From Nemertoderma westbladi (lineage: Eukaryota; Xenacoelomorpha; Nemertodermatida; Nemertodermatidae): 36,595 nucleotides of DNA. A program made the position numbers and the translations under genes. The stretch is from assembly GCA_032718475.1 (NCBI GenBank), contig JAUCBJ010006343.1, forward strand, positions 1-36,595, written 5' to 3'. How positions within the stretch are numbered: position 1 is the first letter of the stretch; every line of letters starts with the position of its first letter. A model generated the notes under the pieces. It did no database searches. It was not told where the DNA came from and saw only the letters and a program-made list of their open reading frames with translations. Of this stretch, positions 20,929 to 31,415 are shown piece after piece.

Positions 20929-20934
20929 AATAAA
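20929..20934 (+). promoter_or_regulatory. Candidate polyadenylation signal
   Basis: AATAAA lies about 250 bp past the stop of the 19906-20676 ORF, in the right orientation and at a plausible distance. No experimental 3' end is known. Confidence 0.5.
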
Positions 20935-21069
20935 GCCAGCGATGTCGATATCAAATCATCATGTTGTAACAAGCTACCGTACTATAATGTAACCATTCAA
21001 GCCTTCTGTGTTACAAACAGGTGTATTCATATAGAGCGAACGCAGTGAAGGAGTTTTCATAAATAAAAG

Positions 21070-21150
21070 AGGGTCCTATGTGGGGTTGAACCCAGGATCT
21101 CGAAATCCAAGTCGACCGCACTACCAATGTAAAGTGGAAATCCACATCAA
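21070..21150 (-). repeat. tRNA-derived SINE-like remnant
   Basis: On the minus strand, GGTAGTGCGGTCGACTTGG, then ATTTCGAGATCC, then TGGGTTCAACCCCACATAGG follow the order D-arm, anticodon arm, T-arm of a tRNA. The B box (GGTTCAACCCC, plus-strand 21082-21092) is good. The A box is damaged (TTTACATTGG instead of a TRGCNNAGYNGG form) and the acceptor stem does not close, so a working tRNA gene is unlikely. A SINE head or tRNA pseudogene is the best reading. Confidence 0.65.
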
Positions 21151-21834
21151 AACAATTCGCTCTTTGGAGAATTCCAACCTGGACTCGAGAACAATGACGT
21201 CGAACTGGTGATGACTCCAGGCTGGAGGTCACCAATTCAACGTTACATTAACATGAACCAAGCTTTCACCAAAAAACACCAATAATAAATTATAATACTA
21301 ACACACCAACATGGATAACTCGTAGTTGGAACCAACCAAGTTTCGGCGCAGCTCTTTCTAGTCATATAATCATATATGAATATGCAGAATATGTTATATG
21401 AATAGATATGAAGATTTATATGAAGATATATAGAGATAGATATAGATATATAGAGTTATATGAAGATATATGAATATGTTTTTACCGATATAGGTGCTAC
21501 TGCAAGAATGCTTCTCTTCATCGCCCCTGTTCTCTCTATTCAAACTTCCCGCCAACACTTCTCCCCCACTCTCTTACATATTGACACAATAAATTGTAAC
21601 CAATCAATACATTACACGGTCATAAAAGTACGCATGTGTCGGGATTAGTCCTACAATTGCGCCAATAAAATAAGTTATTTTCGGTAAAATATACTTATCA
21701 TTCGAGGTTAAGACCCCTAGATCCCTTCCTATAAAAAATTTATAAAAAAAAATAAAAGTTAAGTTTCCTACGACCGTTGTAAAAACGTAAATACAAAGTT
21801 TTATTCGGCCAAAAAAGTAAAGTTTTCTTCGGCC
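21151..21834. other. Gene-free stretch with an AGATATA-rich tract
   Basis: At 21370-21480 irregular GATATATAGAGATAGATATA and ATATGAA words form a low-complexity tract. No gene is supported; the 62-codon frame starting in this tract is a repeat read-out. Confidence 0.55.
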
Positions 21835-22150
21835 GCCAGGTCAGGGATTACGCACAGAGTCTGTCGACTTATTTCCAGTGCGGTCCCCCCAGAACTATAC
21901 TCCCCAGAGGAAACTCCAGTACCGTACTCATTTAGCTACACTTAGGAAGAAAAGGCAGAGATGCGCCCTGGCTGGTCCCTTCAAAACATTAGTGCCGAAA
22001 TGAAAACTGCAATACAACCACTACAGCAAGGTGGGACCTGAGGAAAAAAGCAAAGTACCCCCAGAATTGTACTCCCCAGAGGACACTACAGTAGGCCTAC
22101 TCATTTAGTTCCCATAAGGATGCAAGGCAGAGATGCACCCTGGCTAGATC
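21835..22150. repeat. Two-copy direct repeat (~170-bp offset)
   Basis: CCCCAGAACTATACTCCCCAGAGGA (shown here in two parts: CCCCAGAACTATACT and CCCCAGAGGA) with AGGCAGAGATGCGCCCTGGCT at 21885-21975 recurs with changes at 22055-22145 (CCCCAGAATTGTACT, AAGGCAGAGATGCACCCTGG). The leading GGTCAGGGATTACGCACA (21838-21856) also occurs near 15085-15100 followed by CCAGAACTATA, so this is a dispersed repeat of unknown class. Confidence 0.75.
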
Positions 22151-22993
22151 TCGCTAGGAGGACCTAAAAAATCTCCGCAACTCAAACAACTGCATCAATT
22201 ACGAAACATTTTGTCTATTGTTATTTAAATAAGGTCAAATAACCTTTGTTATCACAACTATATAACTTTCTATATAGAATAATTCAAATGGGGTACAGAT
22301 TGGGACCGGGCCACCGAAATATTATTGAAGCAAAGGCTTAATCCTACCCTCTAATATTGCAGTGCTTAATGTCCATATGTATGTATAAGTAATCTATACT
22401 ATACAGTTTTTAAATTCCCACTACGCAGTTACGTCCCTCTGTAGGTCACAGGAATATATTGTCTAAATTATACTATGAATTGATTGCCGTATGTCAGTCA
22501 GGAAGTCTGATAAATCTTCTAAACCAGGCCCCGCGCCGTTCTTCTCCCGCGTTGTGAACTTTATCTTCCGCCACTTGTTTATCAACGAAGCCGGTAGAAC
22601 CTCGCTGCTATACTGAATTCGGAATTATCCGCCCTTAGTATAAATTAAAATAGGGTTTGATAATTATGCAATGTTCGCTCAATCAGAGTCCTGTAGAGTG
22701 GAGCTTGGGAATGAATTACGCAAAAAATAGCTAAATTGTTTCCGGCATAATATCGCTATTTTACGAGCTATAACGGAAAATTTCTAAACCAAATAAATGT
22801 AGAATGAGAGACGATTAGATATGATATTTTTTGCAATTTTAAGCAATTGAATCTATTTTCGGTGGTTTACGAACATAGAATGGATCTTTATTTTGAGATT
22901 TTTTATTTGTTCAATTTATTTGCGCAATTAGCAGAGTTTTTCTCATGAGTTATTCGCTTGAGTTATTCGCAAATTACATTTTTAATTTGCTTT
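22151..22993. other. Gene-free stretch
   Basis: AT-rich, no ORF with recognisable content, no tRNA. It ends at the left terminus of the 7.9-kb transposon. Confidence 0.5.
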
Positions 22994-23769
22994 GGGGTCA
23001 TCCATAAAAGACGTCCGAGAAAATCCCGAATTTTTGGACCCCCCCCCCGGTGTCCGGTTTTGTCCGGTTTTTGACCTCCCCCCCCTCCCCCCTATTCGGA
23101 CGTCCGAATTTTAGAAAATAAAACAGAAAACAAATACACGAATTATTGCTGTACATTGTACAAATATGGGGGCGACTACTAATATTAACAGTACTAATAT
23201 ATATAGAAAACTATATAAAATACTGTAGTTTACGAGTCAGCTAGGAATGATTCCTCCCAAATTGGTGATGAGAACGTAGCTGGCATCACATCCTCCCCAT
23301 AATCCGCAACCTTCGCTTCATCATCACCTACTTTGTCCCGGCCACACTCTGCCTCAACGATGACCTGGCGACACGCTGCCTCAACGATGACCTGGCCACT
23401 CTGCCTCAAATATGTCGGTCCCGATCACATCTTTGTCCTCAAATCCTAGAAAAGGACCCACAGTCTTCTTTTCCTGAGGATGTACCGCCATGTGTCGTCA
23501 AACAGCAGCCTTATTCGGCCAGGATTTACCACATATGGGGCATTGGCAGGTGCTGATCTTATCAACCATTGAGGGGCAATATGTATCGAATGGAAGTGTT
23601 ATAGGCACGCGAATAAGAGTGCGCTCCTGTAGACTGGCGAATCTAGGTTTAGGCAGTTTAACGGCCTCGCTGGATGGGACCAACCAGGGCCTTCATAAAA
23701 TAACAGGCCTGGACACAGAGCTGCCCTCAAAAAAATAAGAGGCCAAGTAGGAAGTGTTACTTCATTTCA

Positions 23770-24090
23770 CTCTATGATCATGGGACCAACACATATCAGT
23801 ACTATATCGTGTATGGGGAATTTAATGGACACATTTTTAAGTCACAGTTACCATAGCAACAGTGACTTTCTCCTTAGCAATGGGTAAACAAACAACTTTG
23901 TGGCCATTGGATCAACAGAAATCAGTACTATATCGTGTATGGGAAGTTTAATGGACACATTTTTAAGTCAGTTACCATAGCAACATAGATTTTCTCCTTA
24001 GCAACGGCTGAACTAACAAGTTTGGGGCTATGTGACCAACACCCACCCCACTATATCGGGTATGACTTTCGCCCTAGCAACGGGTAAGTA
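23770..24090. repeat. ~135-bp tandem repeat, 2.5 copies, inside the P-type element
   Basis: The units share ACCAACA(C/G)A, ATCAGTACTATATCGTGTAT, TTAATGGACACATTTTTAAG, GTTACCATAGCAAC and CTCCTTAGCAA. The third copy (from about 24035) lacks the middle part. It is subterminal to the left TIR, a position where P-type elements can carry transposase-binding repeats. Confidence 0.85.
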
Positions 24091-24124
24091 AGGGCTCTTT
24101 TTCGTTATCTGTAAGCTATATACA

Positions 24125-24182
24125 GTAGCCTATACATTTATATCTATCTATATATCTATATCTATCTATATATAAAGCCATT
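24125..24182. repeat. TATC/TATA microsatellite
   Basis: Irregular ATCTATCTATATATCTATAT run. It lies between the tandem repeat and the end of the transposase pseudogene. Confidence 0.85.
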
Positions 24183-24362
24183 TCGTTATAAAGTAAGCTA
24201 ACTTTTTATTGATGATACCATTAATATCTGATAATAATTTATTGATATTACGTGAATGATTAATTAAATATTTACTTTATTTTCTGAACTGAAATTAAAG
24301 ATTGCGTTTCATAGATAAATTATACAAAAAGAATTAGTATTTCGATCATGTTTGTAAAATGT

Positions 24363-27294
24363 TGACGTAAATAGTTCCATCATCCAACACTTTTCAAGTT
24401 TTTTGTCGTCAGCTATCTGCTTTTTCCGTTTTGTTGATTCGTTTGTGACGTTTTTTCTGAAATTATTGAGAAGAATATTAGACAGCCGGCGCTGCAACTA
24501 TGTTCCCTCACCCATTTTGTGGCCACTTTTACACTTTGACATGCCGAGCAGCTGTCCAAATAATGCAACTAATAATTTCCGTGGTGCTTTACTGGACAGG
24601 AATTTATTTCGTGTACTTGCTTCAGTCATCAACAGCTTTAGGCTTGCGAGACATCGTGAAACATAATAATAATACAAGCCACTTACAAGGAACAGTGAGT
24701 TTTCCTCTGTCAATCATCGTAGTATATTGAAATGACTTATCGAGGTAAATTATTAAGTCATTGTCAGTTAGTTCAGCTTTGCAATCATCACATTTAATCT
24801 CATGTTTGATTCTGAAAGCTAACACTCCAGCCAAGTATATTACCACCATTGCATCATTTTCGGATTCTTCCTCTAGTAGACAGTCAACTTGTGGGTTACA
24901 CAGTGTTGTATTTATAATATCATAATCTTCACTAGTTAGACTGCTCTCACTACCATCACCTTTAAATTGGTCCAGAAATGAGGAAAGAGTTAGATTGAAA
25001 TTGCACTGATTCTATTGGAACAACTTTATGAGTGACTTCAGCTTTAGTTTTCGTTCAGAACAAATGATCTCGTACACACTGATGAGATAGGAGCACCCAC
25101 TCATCCTCCGAAATAGAGCAAAAATGTGTTCTATTGCATCGTTCTGAAAACGTCCAGGTAAAATATACTTGTATAGTATAGATCTTTCACCATACAATAG
25201 ATGATGAGATATTTGTAAAATGACCTTTGTTGTGTTCTTGAACGACTTTAGTGTATCCTTGGTCAAGAGTTGTCCATCATCTAATTGACATAGCCAATTA
25301 TAAAATCCGTTAAGAAATTCTACCTGTAATTTACTTTTGGTTGTTAGTGGCTGTTGTAATATATTATTTTTCTTAACCCCTATATTGGTGCTTCGAGTAT
25401 TCATCACCATCCACCATTGAGCAAAAAGTAGTAGTAGCTTAGCAGTGCTTGTGTAACCATAAATAGTTAGGGCTGCTATCGTTGAAACACCAATGATAGC
25501 CAGTGCACGAGAAACAGATTGTCGTTGTAACTTGTTTGGATGAACAACAGTATGGTTGAGCTTTACTGCTAATTTGACAATGTTGTTACTTTCATCATCG
25601 TGGACATAAGTAATTTCATTCCAGTCTGCAGTGATTGTGTTGGTAGATACTTTGTCTTTAACTTTTTCTTTAAAAACACAGGTATTGTCAAATATTGTTC
25701 CTCTCGAATCATCGTCAGTTGAAATCACTTCAACATTGGCATCCACATCATTCGCTTCATGGTTCTCCAAATCATCAATGTTGAAGTTCCAATCTGATGT
25801 AGTTGGAAGTATATTTTTAATGTAAACCGTTGGTGTTGTTAGGAGCTTTGTAAATGGTGGGACAATTAACTCAATGGGATCAGGAAAAGTGACTAAACCT
25901 TTGTTTACAAAGTTATTGCGGAAGCATTTTATTTCATGCACTGGATCTCCCATATTAAATAAAACTCTGCCAGTAAAGGGAGTTATTATCACAGCTCCTC
26001 CAATAGCCTCTGTGGCGCTATGATTCGTTCGATTACCATCCAGGATGAGAGCAATAGCATTCAGAGTACATACATGCAGTACTTTCAAACTTTCCATGAT
26101 AGCATTCTTGAGAATATCTGTATTAAGGTTAACCACTGGTTTCATCATCACCACTTCCTTTTCTTTACTGCGCAGAAAAACTAAACTGCATGACCAAGAG
26201 TGTTTTTGCCAAATACTCACATACATCATTCTCACAAGGTATAGGGATTGGCCCTTCAGGTAATCCAAATAGTTTTCCTTCATTGTACATTAATTTGGCT
26301 TGTACATAAACTTCGTCTATCTGCAGAATACAGTCATAGTCACGAAGGTGAGAAAATCTCGACAACCAGTAAGATTGAGCCTCTCCAATTCCACTAACTA
26401 ATCTTCTAAGATGACGCTCACTAGGAAAATATAGTAACTCTGACAGTTCGTGATAAGCAGCAGCGGAAATTGCATGCAAAATCACCGAGAAACACAATAA
26501 GTCAGCTAGTTTACCAAAACGGCGACGATTTGGAGGAGTGCAGCTTAACTCAATTTGATCTGCGCAAAATCGAAATAACTTACTTTGCTTTTCATCAACT
26601 ACCTTATCTGAAAGTCCCTGTAGGTCTTTCACAACGCTTTCTATTGTAGCATTATGTATTTCATTCCATTCGACTTCTTTGGCAAAGGTTAACACACTAT
26701 TCAATTCACTATATCGAGAGATCTTCTCCCATTTTGTCAAGTGCCCCGGCAACGTAATTTTCTTACCGTTAACGAAAACTTTCACCATGCCATTGCTGTC
26801 TAAACTGACTAAAGAACCAGCTTCGTTTTCACCATGCTCTCCGAAAAGATGAACGACATTTTCATTATTTTGGATTAAGTTATAGTGTTTGGTTCAGATA
26901 GTTCGCCCTCATCGAATTGAGATGTGGACACTATTATGTCACTTGACAAAAACTCTCTGATCTCCGCATCTAGTCTTTCACCCTCATTTACAAGTCTTCT
27001 CTTCTCTGCAGTTGATGCAAATGAATTAGAGCTTGCTCCAACATTACCCCGGCACGAAAACGGTGTTGCATCTCTATGAAGGCGCTTTCTTTGCCCTGTT
27101 CCAATCACATGACTTGGAATGAAATGGTTCTCACAAACTCCCATACTATCAGTTAATGTCACTACACCATTTTCGCGTAGTGCCTCTTACCACTACTTTC
27201 TCTTTTCGACGTTTTTTGGTGGAGCAAAAACAGTTCTCAATGCACTCCGCTGACTCCCATTTTCACAGTTATTGACACTGCAGTGTCTAACCAT
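24363..27294 (-). pseudogene. THAP-domain P-element/THAP9-type transposase, decayed
   Basis: The minus-strand frame opens with MVRHCSVNNC (C-x4-C of a C2CH THAP finger) at 27294, then VFAPPK, a Trp, VCENHF and RLHRDATPF, a complete THAP pattern. It continues with a P-element-type core: LQIDEVYVQAKLMYNEGK (first catalytic Asp region), KEVVMMKPV, LDGNRTNHS and MGDPVHEIKCFRNN (the D-P-H-L-K-RN-type motif), and a C-terminal part with IYLAGVLAFR, KCDDCKAEL and GHKMGEG. Disabling changes seen: TAG (27193-27195) and TAA (27187-27189) on either side of the conserved THAP Trp codon; a frameshift near 26875; a 1-bp insertion in a T run near 26177; TAG just before 25012; a frameshift near 24640-24660; and a stop near 24498. 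The gene is clearly inactive. Confidence 0.9.
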
Positions 27295-28547
27295 AATTTC
27301 AAAATTTCACAACACACAACAAGTATTTAATAAAATATTAAATTATTTTTGTTCTAGAACATAACTCCATTGGCAATTTGTGTAAATCCTTTATGATTTT
27401 ATTCTTGAAAACTTCCTACTTGGCCTCTTATTTTTTTGAGGGCAGCTCTGTGTCCAGGCCTGTTATTTTATGAAGGCCCTGGACCAGCCCTAATCCCCTT
27501 CGCGAATATTCGACAACAGCTGGTGGTGGCAAGAAGCGTTGGGGGAATATAGCTAACCAATTAGAAAGGAAATTCTTGCAGCAGGCAATGTTTTCACACT
27601 TAACAATTTGAAGTGCATACTTCGATTGCTGTACATGGGTTGCTAACCACTTGGCACTCATAGAAGCTGGTTTAATTTCTGATTCTTTCGGACGAACGTT
27701 TGTAATGACTGGATGATTGTCAATTATGGTCGATGACCAAACATCAGCCAGTGCTTCAGCAGCAGCTCGAAAATTGGTAATTTCCAGTTCGGTATCAACT
27801 GTCTTTCCTGCCGAATCGAGATGGTTACCATAGCTATCATGGGGCAGTATAATACCAGACAGGTCGTGTGACAGGGGTGCCATTCACCGCTCACATGGAT
27901 TAAATGCTGATAGACCAGCAGCATTAGCTGCTCTAATCACAACGTCATATCCGAATGTCTGAAAAATATGGATATCAGCGTCGAGGATTTTAGGGTAACG
28001 CGGACCCTCGTCACTTGCTCCATCGCTTTCTATTAATAGAATTGGCATTTGTGGTACGTGAACCTCATCTCGTAATACTTCCACCATGTCAAACAGGTGG
28101 GAAAACGATGTAGATTTATCGTGCTTTCCAGATCTAATGCTAATGAATGTGTCTCCTGAGTAAGTTAGTTTACCTCCTTCGCTGATATCACACTTGGCAT
28201 AAACTGAGGGGATCAATTTATGCCTGGGAGCCACCACAAAATCATGGTCAGGAAGGCGCACCCGATATTCCATATGCATTGCCAGTGGAGCTTGAGAGTT
28301 GGCTGCAGTTAGACCAATTGGAATTCGGGCCTTATCATCAATGGACATGAATGTCACTGCTGTACCTCCAAATAAACAACACACCTCGTGGAGATCTTGT
28401 ACGAAGGAGGCAGCAAACTGGCGGTCGATATTTCGTTTACGAAGGTTTGACTCGGGACGCAGCAGTTTTACTGGGACTGTGGAAACATGTCGCTTTCCTT
28501 CCTTTGAATTACAGCGACGTGGAAGTAGGCGGATATATAAGGCAGAT

Positions 28548-29058
28548 CTGTAAAAACATATAGTTTTTTTTATACCTAATTATTTTATACTTTCTACGTA
28601 TATACAATTACACTGTAACACTAATACACCACAAAACAGACAGAGACGGATATCAAATACTTGGATCGTCGTCATCTGTGAATAATGTGACTTACCTACA
28701 CTGAAAAACATACCTGTGGTTATTTTTTAAAAAACTGCCAGTTTCTCGTTAAACCTCTGGTTAATCTCGGGACAAAATAACCAGAAGTCTTTCTAAGAAA
28801 TTGGCAGTTTTCAGCACTAAAATAACCTAGGGTTGTCACTTGCAAAAACGACAGGTTCTTTAGTATATTAAACCCCAGGTCTTTACAAGTTAACAAGGGG
28901 TTTATTTATGGAATATTAATTAAAATATTAATATTAATTAAGATAATTAAAAAAAGGCTATAAAAAATGGCTATTTTGGTGCAACGGGGCGGGACACCAC
29001 AGCCATAGGCCGCTAATGAGCGTAAATGTAATATGGTAAAACTGTAATTGTGACTAAC
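28548..29058 (-). other. Intron of the DDE-like transposase gene
   Basis: On the minus strand the donor is TCTAG|GTTAGTC at 29059/29058 and the acceptor TATGTTTTTACAG|ATCTGCC at 28548/28547. Splicing joins AG with A to make an Arg codon and keeps one open frame from the GRPSLQTDQPELL segment into LYIRLLPRR, exactly as expected for one continuous protein. Length about 511 bp. The interior holds CCAGTTTCTCGTTAAACC and GACAGGTTCTTTAGTATATT-type repeated words but no gene. Confidence 0.85.
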
Positions 29059-29559
29059 CTAGATAATTTGAAGTCTAGCTTCATTAGTTCCTCATGCAGA
29101 TCATCTATGGTAGTAACTGTACTCAAAGTATTTGTACGACGGCGATCATCTGCAGCGGTTGACTGCAGCACTATATTAATTATAGCCTTTAGAAGCTCAG
29201 GTTGGTCAGTCTGTAGTGAAGGTCGGCCTTTCTTTTCCCTTACTTTGTTGAATATCTTATTACTTTCTGGTAATTCCTTGCGAATTTGTAGTATTGCGTC
29301 CCTCATTCTATCCCGAGCCTTCTTTTTCCTCTTTGCATCATTTACGAGTGCATTAAGTTTCCTTTTTGAAGCCTTTATTTTCAATTTTTGAGTTTCTATA
29401 TTGCGCGTTGTCACATTGGATTACCCAGACGAACGGCAATCCAACATAGTTAGTAGTCTTTTCTCATCCATTGTAATTTCTCCCTCAATCCTATCACGAG
29501 CTGGGGTTTCCAAGTTTCTAGGCTTTTCAGAATCCGACGTGGTAACATGCATTGCAGAC

Positions 29560-29645
29560 TCTATTTCACCTGGCAATGCAGACTCTATGACCTCAGGGGA
29601 GGCAGATTCTATGATCTGGGGGGAGGCAGACTCCATGATCTGAGG
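29560..29645 (-). repeat. 27-bp coding repeat in the DDE-like gene
   Basis: Three to four units encode IMESASPQ, IIESASPE, VIESALPG and EIESA on the minus strand. It falls in a linker between two coiled-coil segments, where length variation should be tolerated. Confidence 0.8.
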
Positions 29646-30130
29646 CGATGCTGTCAATGCACCTCGTATGGCAGAGGCAGGTTGACCTGTCTCTGCGGAT
29701 TCTGCAGCACCACATGCGCTGGACTCTCTGGCGCCAATCGAATAAGTTTGGAACATATGCCATGCATTTATCTTCGCGGCTGATTGGCGGTGTACCAATT
29801 CTTGTAATTGTGATTTCTTGGCCAACAGGGCCGCTTTATCTTTTTTGAGCAAGTTCCATTCTTCTTGCCCCTTTCGGAATTGCTTCTCTCTAGATAACTC
29901 GCTATGCGACTTTCTATATAGTTCGATAAATTTATTGTATTCCGACATTGCTGGGAGTTATTACCGGTACCGGTAGCCTATTTATCGTGCAGCCTTAGGC
30001 CTGCCGGGAGTGGGCACTAGTAAAGAATAGGGGACCGCAGTACTGACCAGTACATTATCAAACTGAAACTACTTATTAGCCAGTATAATATAGCGTTACG
30101 GTACGGGCTTAATACATTGTAATACACGAA

Positions 30131-30614
30131 GTGGGGACTTCGCGCAGCACGAAGTTGGCAGAGCCTTAGCGAATTTACACTGTTAAGGGGTAGGTCAATT
30201 TATGCAAATAGTCACGTTGGCCCTCTAGCGGCAGACTGGTGAACTGCAGATAGATTCGCCTCCTTTGAAAGTCACAGCTAATGGTCTAATACATATCTGC
30301 CAAGTTTCAGCTTAAACGGATTAAAAGCAAAGAAATGGGAGGGCATTTAATGTTTAGACATGTGGCCCTCTAGCGGGAGACCATTGCACTGATGGTGTCT
30401 GAAAGTCTCTCAAAAATCTCAACTTTTGCTCATATTGATACCTACAAATTTTCAACTTGGCAGCTTTAAATCCGACAAAGTTATTAGCATGTCAAAATCG
30501 TAACGACGACGACGACGACAACGACGACGACGACGACAACTATTTACATAAATTGACCCACCCCCTAACAGTGTCAATTCGCTAAGGCTCCGCCAACTTC
30601 GTGGCTCGCCCCAC
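30131..30614. mobile_element. MITE-like element, copy B
   Basis: This is the better preserved copy of the element at 919-1413. Left arm GTGGGGACTTCGCGCAGCAC then GAAGTTGGCAGAGCCTTAGC and GAATTTACACTGTTAAGGGG is inverted at the right as CCCCCTAACAGTGTCAATTC, GCTAAGGCTCCGCCAACTTC and GTGGCTCGCCCCAC, giving TIRs of about 60 bp. ACTTCG-CGCAGCA-CGAAGT near the left end is an extra small hairpin. A CGA microsatellite (30500-30540) sits inside; copy A has only CGCACGACAACAAC at this place. It lies within the 7.9-kb transposon upstream of its gene. Confidence 0.85.
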
Positions 30615-30836
30615 ATGATAAACTTCACGTATACTGTACAGTGTACAGGTACACCCATCAAGGGTTAGGTTGGCCGTCTCCCCAGATTCTGAAACTTGAA
30701 ACTGAAACGTTTACTTTCACTTTAAATATGCGGGGCCTAGGTGCCCATCCCAAAGTTAAGTTTAGACTACATTTGGCCATATGGGCTGCAAAGTTGACAA
30801 TAAAAAATTTAAAAACAGACGTCCGAATTTTGCTAC

Positions 30837-30908
30837 ACCCCCCCCCCCCCCCCCCCCCCCCTGTCCGTAAATGTCCGGATTTGGCCGACCCCCCTCCCCC
30901 CCCCCTCT
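30837..30908. repeat. C-rich subterminal tracts of the 7.9-kb transposon
   Basis: Poly-C tracts surround TGTCCGTAAATGTCCGGATT just inside the right TIR. The left end has the equivalent arrangement at 23040-23095 (GTGTCCGGTTTTGTCCGG between C runs), so these tracts belong to the element ends. Confidence 0.8.
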
Positions 30909-30936
30909 AGCTCGGACGTCTTTTATGGATGACCCC

Positions 30937-31415
30937 TTTCACATAATGTAATTTTTCATTGTACATATAAATTGTTAATGTTGTATACTATAATAAATTG
31001 ATATTGTACATAATATAATTGTAAAAAATATATAACGACCACAAGTTTTTATAAAAAGCATCGAAAACTGCACTAATATAAGAAAAAAACAAATATTGTA
31101 CAAAGTACCTAAAACAAGTAACAACATAACAAGGTATCTTTACTTAGTTGACATTTTACTTAAACTGTACAGTATTATCATTTAAGAGTCCCGAAATAAT
31201 ATACAACCGGAAGTCGCATAACAACCCCCTCTAATTAAGTAGACTATCGTGAGTCGACTATCATTTTATTGTAGATTAAACTTAGATTAATGCAATAAAT
31301 AATAAAGTGATAAAAATAATCAATAAAATTATTATATTTTATGTTAGCTTGTGGGATAATGTAAAATAAAGGCATTTCTTGCCGATTTCTTATATGTTTC
31401 TATAAAAAGGACTAG
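30937..31415. other. Downstream region of the EXTL3-like gene
   Basis: AT-rich sequence, no ORF. On the minus strand it would carry the 3' UTR and polyadenylation signal of the EXTL3-like gene. Confidence 0.55.
31265..31270 (-). promoter_or_regulatory. Candidate polyadenylation signal for the EXTL3-like gene
   Basis: AATAAA on the minus strand, about 146 bp past the stop codon at 31416. It is the nearest canonical hexamer seen in the right orientation. Confidence 0.45.

Larger units (their letters stand above)
23686..27480 (-). mobile_element. 3.8-kb P-superfamily transposon inserted in the DDE-like gene
   Basis: The 70 bases from 23686 (AGGGCCTTCATAAAATAACA...) to 23755 are a perfect inverted copy of 27411-27480. 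Flanks GGACCAACC (23677-23685) and GGACCAGCC (27481-27489) form a 9-bp duplication with one mismatch; the P superfamily usually makes 8-bp duplications, so the boundary may be off by one. It carries a THAP plus P/THAP9-type transposase pseudogene on the minus strand. Removing the element with one duplication copy (3804 bp) restores the outer gene's frame exactly, an independent confirmation of both ends. Confidence 0.93.
23381..29948 (-). pseudogene. DDE-like transposase gene (coiled coil, DDE core, C2H2 finger), split by a P-type insertion
   Basis: Reading on the minus strand from ATG at 29948. Coiled-coil N-terminus with EKQFRKGQEEWNLLKK; a Glu-Ser-Ala repeat (29560-29645); basic coiled coil to 29059 with KKGRPSLQTDQPELL; an intron (28548-29058); then LYIRLLPRR, FMSIDDKARIPIGLTAAN, EYRVRLPDHDFVV, IRSGKHDKSTSFSH, LIESDGASDEGPRYP and AFNPCER. 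The acidic residues in SIDDK, ESDG and NPCER are candidate D, D, E catalytic positions. After the P-type insertion (23686-27480) the frame resumes with PSSEAVKLPKPRF, then FDTYCPSM and a C2H2 finger CPICGKSW...RHMAVH, with stop at 23381-23383. Disabling changes: TAA at 29421-29423, TGA at 27884-27886 (where a Trp codon TGG fits), TGA at 23498-23500 inside the finger (CGA fits), plus the insertion. The gene is therefore dead. Confidence 0.85.
22994..30936 (-). mobile_element. 7.9-kb DNA transposon with perfect 26-bp TIRs and a DDE/C2H2 transposase-like gene
   Basis: The 26 bases starting GGGGTCATCCATAAAAGACG at 22994 match the reverse complement of 30911-30936 without a mismatch. Both ends continue into C-rich or G-rich tracts with GTCCGG motifs and a second CGGACGTCCG-type palindrome. 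TTT flanks both outer ends (22991-22993 and 30937-30939), a possible 3-bp target duplication, though short enough to be chance. Inside is a decayed minus-strand transposase-like gene, a nested P-type transposon and a nested MITE. Without those insertions the element would be about 3.6 kb. The superfamily is not named here; the coding family is known in many invertebrate genomes mostly as uncharacterised protein. Confidence 0.85.

Noticed and set aside
21070-21150. Functional tRNA gene
   Set aside because: The A box is degraded and no 7-bp acceptor stem closes around the body.
23490-23738. Plus-strand 82-codon ORF ending GLHKITGLDTELPSKK
   Set aside because: It runs across the outer gene's antisense and into the P-type TIR. 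The same peptide appears from the other TIR on the minus strand, which shows it is a TIR read-out.
27193-27195. Use of a non-standard genetic code to explain in-frame stops
   Set aside because: TAA, TAG and TGA all end the intact host ORFs or disrupt transposon genes, and frameshifts accompany the stops. Pseudogene decay explains everything.
30500-30540. CGA-rich run as part of a coding Arg/Asp repeat
   Set aside because: It is a microsatellite inside MITE copy B; copy A has only a short version, and no surrounding frame is coding.
22991-30939. TTT as a firm target-site duplication of the outer transposon
   Set aside because: Three identical T residues in AT-rich DNA can arise by chance, so it is mentioned only as a candidate.
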